Below, piece after piece: positions 5,632 to 10,796 of a DNA stretch of 10,796 bases (positions within the stretch are counted from its first letter, which is position 1; each line of letters starts with the position of its first letter). Position numbers and translations under genes: made by a program. The stretch spans positions 5,263 through 16,058 of the forward strand of contig JARGOW010000017.1 in assembly GCA_029212955.1 (NCBI GenBank). The letters run 5' to 3'. Source of the DNA: Planctomycetota bacterium. GTDB taxonomy: Bacteria > Planctomycetota > UBA1135 > GCA-002686595. The notes below the pieces were generated by a model, which was given only the letters and a program-made list of their open reading frames with translations, was not told where the DNA came from and searched no databases.

Positions 5632-7626
5632 TCAGACCAAACGCGTCAGGGAAACCCGGGTGCTGTATTGGGTGCTGCCCTCCCCCATATCGTTCAAATC
5701 CCCATTGACCAGCTGGTTCACATTGCACCCTTCTGGCACCTGGGTCTCGTCCACAAATCCGCTGATGTGGAGGGCACCCCGGGGAACAAAGTCCTCCAAC
5801 GCGACCTTCAAGGTCAGCGATCCCAGGTCGTTGTGGATCCGCACGGCCTCACCGCCTTGGCAACCTTCGGCCTCCGCATCTTCAGGATGCATGGACACGG
5901 TCGGAGGCCCGAGGCGGGCCAGGTGCCGTTCGCTGTGCAGGAACGTGCTGTTGTGGGTGAACTTGGAAGGTCCGGGCAATAGCCAGAAGGCGCCACTGTG
6001 CCCACCCCCATCGTCGGGTTGGTACTCGGCCATGGCGGGCAGACCGGCGTCCTTTGCGGCCTGGCTGAACAGTTCGACCTTGCCCGAGGGCGTGCCCCAG
6101 TCGTCGTAGTCCTTGCCATGCAACTCCACGGGCTCGTGGGCCTGGAGGCGGGTCCACTCGTCATCGGTAAACCGCCCGCGATTCACCTGGAGCAGGTTGC
6201 GGCATAGCTCCTCGCTGCTTCCAGCCCAGGCGGATTCGGGCAACCCTGCCGCCTTGCCGATGGCTGCGAAGGCTTCAAAGTTGCTGCGGCATTCGCCTTG
6301 CACGGCAATCGAGGGCGCCACGAAATTCAAAACCCGCTGGCCATAGCTGCGCAACAAATCGAATTGCTCCAGGAAAGACGTGGCGGGCAGGATCACATCG
6401 GCCAGTTCTGCCGTGGCGGTCATGAAGAGTTCGTGTACCACCACAAAATTGTCTTCGCGGGCCAGACCGCGTCGAACGGCACCACTGTCGGGCACGGTCA
6501 CCGCCGGATTGTGGCACCAAACAAGGGTGGCGCCAAAGCGGCCCGTTTCCATGGCGCGGCCCACCTGAATGTGGCTGATCGGTCCCTTGGGAGCTTCCGT
6601 GGGCCGCAGGTCCTCCCCCGTGGCCAAACCCAGGTCCAGATCGAAATGGTCACCACTCTCCCACGCAACATTTTCCGCTGCGCCGATCACGGCGGCGTAG
6701 GAACATGCGGCGCGCAGGGCCATGCCTCCGAATCGGCGGCGCCCCCAACCGATGCCCAACTTGAACATGGGTTTCCGCGCCCCATGGATCACGTCGGCCA
6801 GCTCCCGTATGGCCGATTCTTGCAAGCCCGTGATTTCGGAAGCTTGCTCCATGGAAACCAGGCCCGCCACGTGGGCCCGGAATTCGGCCCCACCCACGCA
6901 ATGATCCTTCAAAAATTTTAGGTCCGCGGCACGATCCTGGAAGGCCAGATCGCAAAGGGCCAGGGCCAACGCCGCATCGCTGCCCGGATGGACACGCAGG
7001 GCCAAACCCCCATGCTTCGATACCCAATCCAAGGTAGCCGTACGCACAATGTCCAAGGCGATGACCCGTGCACCCCGGCGCACCGCAGCCTTCAAGCGCG
7101 GCATCAGGTGGGTCATGGTGCGAGCCACATCGTTGCCCCAAAGGACGATCACGTCACAGGATTCGATCTCTTGCAGATCGAAACCGATCGTCCGGCCCAG
7201 GACCGTGCGGTAACCCGCCTCCGCCGTGGAATCGCAAATCGTTCCATCGGTGAGTGTGCCCCCGAGGGCATTGATAATGCGCTCCGGGAATTTGCGGGCC
7301 ACCACCCCCATGTTTCCGCTGTAGCCCAAACCGAGGATCCGCTCCCCGGGCAGGGCTTTCAGCTTGGAACCGATGAGCTCCAGCGCCTGGTCCCAGGTCG
7401 CCGGTTGAAATCCGCCGGCCGCGTCGCGGATCAACGGGGTTTGGATCCGGTTCTTCGCCCGCACCACATCGCCGTAGAGCGAAGTCTTTGAGCACAGGGT
7501 GCCCTTGGACCAGGCGTGCTCCGCTTGCCCCTTGATTGAGACGAGTTGACCTTGCTCATCGCTTTCCACCCACATTCCGCAGGCGTCGGGACAGTCAAAA
7601 AAACAAGCGCTGGATCGTACGGCCAT
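5632..7626 (-). CDS. Molybdopterin-dependent oxidoreductase, cytoplasmic, [4Fe-4S]-containing (COG0243 type)
   Basis: 664 residues, a full-length catalytic subunit of the DMSO-reductase/formate-dehydrogenase superfamily. The N-terminal Fe-S domain has C8-x3-C12-x3-C16 in CFFDCPDAC and C45 in GTLCSK, the four-cysteine pattern of the CxxDCPDxC subgroup. The Mo-bis-MGD domains follow; FMTATAELADVILPATSFLEQFD (401-423) matches the conserved molybdopterin signature. The C-terminal dinucleotide-binding barrel spans about 545-664 and ends with the family's NVN...D...G...Y phrase. Near the expected Mo ligand the sequence reads TICDSTAEAG: C131 (or S133) is the candidate ligand. No Tat signal precedes the Fe-S domain, so it should be cytoplasmic. 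No iron-sulfur or membrane partner subunit is adjacent, so electron partner and substrate are unknown. The ATG at 7624-7626 lies 10 bp after the lipoprotein stop; no SD. Confidence 0.92.
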   Translation of the reverse strand: MAVRSSACFFDCPDACGMWVESDEQGQLVSIKGQAEHAWSKGTLCSKTSLYGDVVRAKNRIQTPLIRDAAGGFQPATWDQALELIGSKLKALPGERILGLGYSGNMGVVARKFPERIINALGGTLTDGTICDSTAEAGYRTVLGRTIGFDLQEIESCDVIVLWGNDVARTMTHLMPRLKAAVRRGARVIALDIVRTATLDWVSKHGGLALRVHPGSDAALALALCDLAFQDRAADLKFLKDHCVGGAEFRAHVAGLVSMEQASEITGLQESAIRELADVIHGARKPMFKLGIGWGRRRFGGMALRAACSYAAVIGAAENVAWESGDHFDLDLGLATGEDLRPTEAPKGPISHIQVGRAMETGRFGATLVWCHNPAVTVPDSGAVRRGLAREDNFVVVHELFMTATAELADVILPATSFLEQFDLLRSYGQRVLNFVAPSIAVQGECRSNFEAFAAIGKAAGLPESAWAGSSEELCRNLLQVNRGRFTDDEWTRLQAHEPVELHGKDYDDWGTPSGKVELFSQAAKDAGLPAMAEYQPDDGGGHSGAFWLLPGPSKFTHNSTFLHSERHLARLGPPTVSMHPEDAEAEGCQGGEAVRIHNDLGSLTLKVALEDFVPRGALHISGFVDETQVPEGCNVNQLVNGDLNDMGEGSTQYSTRVSLTRLV

Positions 7627-7636
7627 GGGCGTTGGG

Positions 7637-8068
7637 TTATGGGGTGCGGGAGCCTTCGGGGAGACTGGAGGGTTGCGAGCTCATCTCCAGGAGTTCCTGG
7701 AGGCGGCCCTCACGCTTGCTCTGCAGGGTCCAATCCTGATCGAAGCGCAGGGTCCATCCGCGCGCGCCGCGGGAAACCTTCGAGTAGGCCACATTGGCCG
7801 AGGCGGAATGACCCAGGGGAATGCTCGTGGTCACGTTGAAGCCCGCGTTGCGCTCCCAACCCCAAATGAGGTCGGCACCCGAACCGCTTTCGCGGACGGT
7901 GAGAGGCGCGCCCAGGACTTCCACACACTGCTGCATGCTGGCCTCCCCCACCCGCAAATCAGCGAACAGGGTATCGGCGCGCTCGGCGCCCCGGTCCACG
8001 CGGTTGTAGCTTCCGGAAAGGCAACCGGGCAACAACACCGCGCATGCGAGAAGCAAGGGAAGCTTCAA
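7637..8068 (-). CDS. Small lipoprotein, BamE/OmlA (SmpA)-like, downstream copy
   Basis: 143 residues. The signal peptide ends in the lipobox L-P-G-C16, giving a lipid-anchored protein in a diderm envelope. The mature part has LRVGEASMQQCVEVLGAPLTV (39-59), the 'L..G.....V...LG.P' helix-turn pattern of BamE/OmlA-like domains, followed by beta strands (LIWGWER and ending WTLRFDQDW). It is too divergent to call a true BamE of the outer-membrane assembly complex. The start is TTG at 8066-8068, one base after the stop of the upstream paralogous lipoprotein. A GAGGA about 8 nt before it is a good SD, and there is no in-frame ATG before residue 45. This tight spacing implies translational coupling. 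The C-terminal 25 residues are polar and low in complexity. Confidence 0.8.
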   Translation of the reverse strand: MKLPLLLACAVLLPGCLSGSYNRVDRGAERADTLFADLRVGEASMQQCVEVLGAPLTVRESGSGADLIWGWERNAGFNVTTSIPLGHSASANVAYSKVSRGARGWTLRFDQDWTLQSKREGRLQELLEMSSQPSSLPEGSRTP

Positions 8069-8069
8069 A

Positions 8070-8462
8070 TCAATCGTCCTCGCCGAGGAAGGGCAATTCG
8101 AACTCGGAGTTCTCCGCCTCGAAAGTGGCCGCCACGTGGGTCAGTTTGTCCTGCTCGTCGAAGAACACCCACACCCGGTCCGAGCGCTGATCCACCCCTT
8201 GCAAGCCCACGATAAAGAGGAACATTCCCGTGGTCTTGTTGCGTTGGTATTCGTAGCGGTACGCGCTGCGGTGCCCGAGTTGCACGACCTCCGAGGGGGC
8301 ACCCAAGCGCTCGACCACATCGACCGCCGTATGCACGCCGGGCTCGAGCGCGGTCACCACCTGGGGCGAAATCGGCTGCTGAATGTCGGCTCGGGAAAGG
8401 AAACAGCTCGAACTACCCACGAGCAAAAGGGTGGCCAAGCAGGCCTGGGTCAAGATTTTCAT
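8070..8462 (-). CDS. Small lipoprotein, BamE/OmlA (SmpA)-like, upstream copy
   Basis: 130 residues. A hydrophobic signal (MKILTQACLATLLLVGSSSC) ends at C20; the lipobox SSSC is not ideal but is acceptable for a lipoprotein. The mature domain has ALEPGVHTAVDVVERLGAPSEV (38-59), nearly the same pattern as the downstream gene, then YRYEYQR and RVWVFFDEQDKLTHV beta strands, as in BamE/OmlA folds. The protein is acidic at its end (GEDD). Two paralogous copies side by side suggest an old tandem duplication. The ATG at 8460-8462 lacks an SD and follows a C/A-rich leader. It lies 58 bp after the aminopeptidase stop with no convincing terminator, so it is probably in the same transcript. A role in envelope assembly is only an inference from fold resemblance. 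Confidence 0.82.
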   Translation of the reverse strand: MKILTQACLATLLLVGSSSCFLSRADIQQPISPQVVTALEPGVHTAVDVVERLGAPSEVVQLGHRSAYRYEYQRNKTTGMFLFIVGLQGVDQRSDRVWVFFDEQDKLTHVAATFEAENSEFELPFLGEDD

Positions 8463-8520
8463 GTTGGTTGGTTTTGGAGTGTGTGCTGGGAGAGTCCTCG
8501 AAACTTGGCGGACCGCCCGC

Positions 8521-9960
8521 TCACTCTACGGTCTTGTCCATCAGGTCGAGAACCCCGTCCTCACGATAAAGCGCCTCCAATCCGGCCCGATCCTTGGGAC
8601 AGTCCCGGGAAAGCACTTCGCAGCCCGACTCGGTGATCACGACCACGTCCTCGATGCGGATTCCAATGCCCGTGGCCTGCTCATAGAGGCCGGGCTCGAT
8701 GGTGAAGACCATGCCCGGCTTGAGTTCGACACCGAAGGGGCCCGGATCGTGCACTTCCATGCCCACCCAGTGCACGGCGCCGTGGGCCATGAACTCGCCG
8801 AAACCGCGATCTTGCAGCACCTTCGAGCAGGCCGCGTTCACCCCGCGCAGGCTCCCACCGGGCTTGGCCGCTGCGATGCCGGCGGCTTGGGAAGCCAAGA
8901 CCGCGTCGTAAAGTTCCGCCTGGCGCGGGCTGAAGACCCCATTCACCGGCCAAGTGCGCGTGATGTCCGTCACGTAATGGTCCAGCTCGGGGCCGAAGTC
9001 CACGAGCACGACCTCCCCGTCGGCCATGGAACGGGTGGAATCCTGGTAATGCAACACCAGGGAATTAGCCCCCGATCCCACAATGGCGGCGTAGGCATCC
9101 CCGGTGGCCCCGTGGCGACGCTGCACCCAGGAGAGAAGGCTCGCCACTTCCCACTCGCCCAAGCCGATACGCGTGGAGCGAATTCCCTCCATGATGGCGA
9201 GGCCGCCGGCGTGGGAGGCGCGACGGATCGCATCGATCTCGGCCTTCTCTTTGATGACGCGCATGTCGCGCAGGGTCTTGGTCAAGTCCTGGACCTCCAC
9301 CTCGTAAAGTTCCTCGAGCTTGGCCTTGAGCGCGCCCTCGCGACTCATGCGACCATCAAACTTGTCCTTGGCGCGCGCCTTGGCGTAGGGCTCGGCCGCA
9401 TCGTAGCAGCCAGCCAAGGCCACCGCGGGGGTTTGCACCGTGTAGAGCACCTCGCCCGGATCCAGCAGTTCTTCGATGGCTTTGGCCATGTCCCGCTGAC
9501 GCCGCAGGTCCTGGATGCCCGTCAATTCCCGGATCCACTCGTCATCGGTGTCCCAAATTTCCCCGACCCATTGTTCGGTGAAGGCGCTGGGTTTGTTCAC
9601 GAACAGGATTTCCTTGCCCGACTCCACGTCCATGACGAAGGAAACGTCGGGGCTTTCCACCCCGGTCAGATACCAGAAGTTTTTGTCCTGGGTGAAGGCC
9701 CGGTAGTCCGACACCTTGGGCAAGCCGCGCAGCACGACCACACCCGGCTTCAAGCGACTGCGCAATTCCGCACGACGACCGGCGTGAAAGTCCTTGCCCA
9801 ACCCGCATACGGGAGTGCCATTGGCATTTTGGGCCATGCTGCCCGCCAGGGCTGTTCCTTGGAATGTGGGCGCCTTGGTGGTCTGGGTTGTCTTGGTTTG
9901 CGCGGTCACGGGGACGGCCAGCAGGCCAGCCACCAGGAGCCAGGAGGGGTGGATCTTCAT
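8521..9960 (-). CDS. pepP: Exported Xaa-Pro aminopeptidase (aminopeptidase P, peptidase M24B)
   Basis: 479 residues; removes N-terminal residues that precede proline. Residues 1-20 are a Sec signal peptide (cleavage likely at VTA-Q), followed by a Thr/Gln-rich linker. The N-terminal AMP_N domain (about 55-190) holds the hallmark FTQDKNFWYLTG (89-100). The C-terminal pita-bread domain (about 235-450) keeps all five dinuclear-metal ligands: D321 and D332 (VDFGPELDHYVTDITRTW), H397, E422 (TIEPGLY) and E437 (RIED). H393 and H404 match the accessory histidines of E. coli PepP with identical spacing. All catalytic residues are present, so it should be active, with Mn or another divalent metal. E. 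coli PepP is cytoplasmic; this copy appears periplasmic or secreted. The ATG at 9958-9960 was chosen because the signal peptide begins there; the frame runs upstream to a Met codon at 10125 but the extra 55 residues are Gly/Pro-rich and unlikely. No SD. Confidence 0.93.
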   Translation of the reverse strand: MKIHPSWLLVAGLLAVPVTAQTKTTQTTKAPTFQGTALAGSMAQNANGTPVCGLGKDFHAGRRAELRSRLKPGVVVLRGLPKVSDYRAFTQDKNFWYLTGVESPDVSFVMDVESGKEILFVNKPSAFTEQWVGEIWDTDDEWIRELTGIQDLRRQRDMAKAIEELLDPGEVLYTVQTPAVALAGCYDAAEPYAKARAKDKFDGRMSREGALKAKLEELYEVEVQDLTKTLRDMRVIKEKAEIDAIRRASHAGGLAIMEGIRSTRIGLGEWEVASLLSWVQRRHGATGDAYAAIVGSGANSLVLHYQDSTRSMADGEVVLVDFGPELDHYVTDITRTWPVNGVFSPRQAELYDAVLASQAAGIAAAKPGGSLRGVNAACSKVLQDRGFGEFMAHGAVHWVGMEVHDPGPFGVELKPGMVFTIEPGLYEQATGIGIRIEDVVVITESGCEVLSRDCPKDRAGLEALYREDGVLDLMDKTVE

Positions 9961-10170
9961 GGGACCAGGGTAGCGAACGATCGAAATCGTACCTAGACCA
10001 GACCGTGGAGGCCCCGGACCCTGCTCGCCCGCCCCCACCCCGGAGTCCGAGTTCCCGGGGCCTAAACCGGGATCCAGCGAAAGGTAAGGAATGTGTCCAG
10101 AAGCCATTTCCCAAGGTTGCCGCACCGCCTTACCCTGGGTTCACCGCGCTCCCAACCCGCGGCCCGATTT
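9961..10170. promoter_or_regulatory. Divergent intergenic region, aminopeptidase/glycosyltransferase
   Basis: These 210 bp separate two divergent starts and must hold promoters for both. A small inverted repeat, ACGAT-CGAA-ATCGT, lies at 9977-9990, just upstream of the aminopeptidase ATG; its minus-strand TACGAT resembles a -10 box, but no -35 fits. The middle is C-rich. I see no other clear motif and no small gene. Confidence 0.35.
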
Positions 10171-10796
10171 ATGCGCATTGGATTCGACTGTGCCCCCCTG
10201 GTGTTCCCCCACTCCCCGGGCATTCGCCGTGTGGTGGAAAACACCCTGCAAGCCCTGGAAAAACGCGGGAACATGCAAGTGATCCGGCTCATGCCCGATC
10301 CGGAAGTAGAGTTGCGGCATTGGCGACAAAAAGGTCTGGCGCGTTGGGTCCAACAGGAAAAGCTCCAGGGACTGCACGCCTTTCAATCGGCATTTTGCCG
10401 CAGGGCCCGGGTCCCGGTTGTTCAAACCGTCCACGAGTTATCCTGGCGTCATGGCGTCCATGAGGCGGGGGCCTGGAAGCAAAAACTATGGGTATGGCTC
10501 GGGCGGCGCCGGGCTGCGGCCGTGGTTTGCGCCACGGACTTTGCCGCCCGGGACTATCGCGCCGCCTCGCGGCGCGGGCCCCGTCCCACCGTGATCCCCT
10601 GGGGTTTGACCCATGGATTCGATGCGGCTCCGGCCAAGGAGGACCTGGCACGATTGGAAGCCTGGGGTTTGGCGGGGAAGCAGTTTGTGCTTTCGCCGGG
10701 CGGCCTCCGCAAGAAAAAACGGCCCCTTGAATTGCTGAGCGCCCTCCTCCAAATCCAGCCCGCTTGCACAGCGCACCTGGTATTTACGGGACCCGA
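10171..10796 (+). CDS. Glycosyltransferase, GT4-like, 3' end beyond the window
   Basis: 208 codons are present and the frame is still open at the window edge. The start MRIGFDCAPL...SPGIRRVVENTLQAL has the N-terminal strand and glycine-rich G-I-R-R-V turn of GT-B transferases and parallels the start of the complete glycosyltransferase at 2528 (SIDYRPALVNSEGIGRY). QTVHELSW (85-92) matches the H-E/D loop after the fourth strand. VIPWGL (141-146) corresponds to the VIPNGV hinge, and VLSPGGLRKKKRPLELL (173-189) begins the donor-binding domain. The E-x7-E motif would lie beyond the window. The ATG at 10171 is the natural start of the first strand; no SD precedes it. It is divergent from the aminopeptidase and may open another glycan operon continuing to the right. 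Confidence 0.85.
   Translation, partial: MRIGFDCAPLVFPHSPGIRRVVENTLQALEKRGNMQVIRLMPDPEVELRHWRQKGLARWVQQEKLQGLHAFQSAFCRRARVPVVQTVHELSWRHGVHEAGAWKQKLWVWLGRRRAAAVVCATDFAARDYRAASRRGPRPTVIPWGLTHGFDAAPAKEDLARLEAWGLAGKQFVLSPGGLRKKKRPLELLSALLQIQPACTAHLVFTGP

Noticed and set aside
8463..8520. GC-rich GGCG/CGCC stem after the aminopeptidase stop as a terminator
   Set aside because: The stem is about 4 bp with a 3-nt loop and only a three-T stretch follows, so read-through into the lipoprotein genes is more likely.
8383..9996. A 537-codon plus-strand open frame covering the aminopeptidase gene
   Set aside because: It is the antisense of a gene with every catalytic motif of peptidase M24B; its own translation is His/Gly/Leu-rich with no recognisable domain. 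GC-rich DNA makes long antisense frames.

Overview
The window is GC-rich, gene-dense bacterial chromosome from a Gram-negative (diderm) organism. Two lipoproteins with BamE/OmlA-like cores and several Sec-exported proteins support this. Most start codons lack a convincing Shine-Dalgarno (SD) sequence, TTG starts appear to be used, and one exported protein resembles secreted proteins common in Planctomycetota. A planctomycete or a neighbouring lineage is therefore a reasonable guess, but no marker gene fixes the taxon. I see no tRNA, rRNA, CRISPR array, transposase or plasmid function.

Layout. (1) Positions 1-892: a near-perfect 24-bp-stem terminator, then a minus-strand tandem PilZ-type protein, a likely c-di-GMP receptor. 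(2) Positions 893-2499 and 2528-3664: a divergent gap, then a plus-strand pair made of a polysaccharide flippase and a GT4-type glycosyltransferase, only 28 bp apart. (3) Positions 3693-9960: a minus-strand block that converges on the pair. In transcription order it holds an exported Xaa-Pro aminopeptidase, two small BamE-like lipoproteins, a cytoplasmic molybdopterin oxidoreductase, a probable terminator, an exported or membrane-anchored TPR protein, and an exported cysteine-containing beta-rich protein. (4) Positions 10171-10796: a second glycosyltransferase on the plus strand, cut by the window end.

Functional reading. The outer parts (PilZ receptor, flippase, two glycosyltransferases) suggest a cell-surface glycan locus that may respond to c-di-GMP. 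The inner minus-strand block is envelope- and redox-related housekeeping with no obvious biochemical link to the glycan genes. The most unusual points are a perfect 12-bp-arm palindrome inside the flippase gene, the degenerate-plus-canonical tandem PilZ architecture, the coupled pair of paralogous lipoproteins with a TTG start, and the in-frame junction between the TPR gene and the exported-protein gene. I do not see a clearly new multi-gene system.
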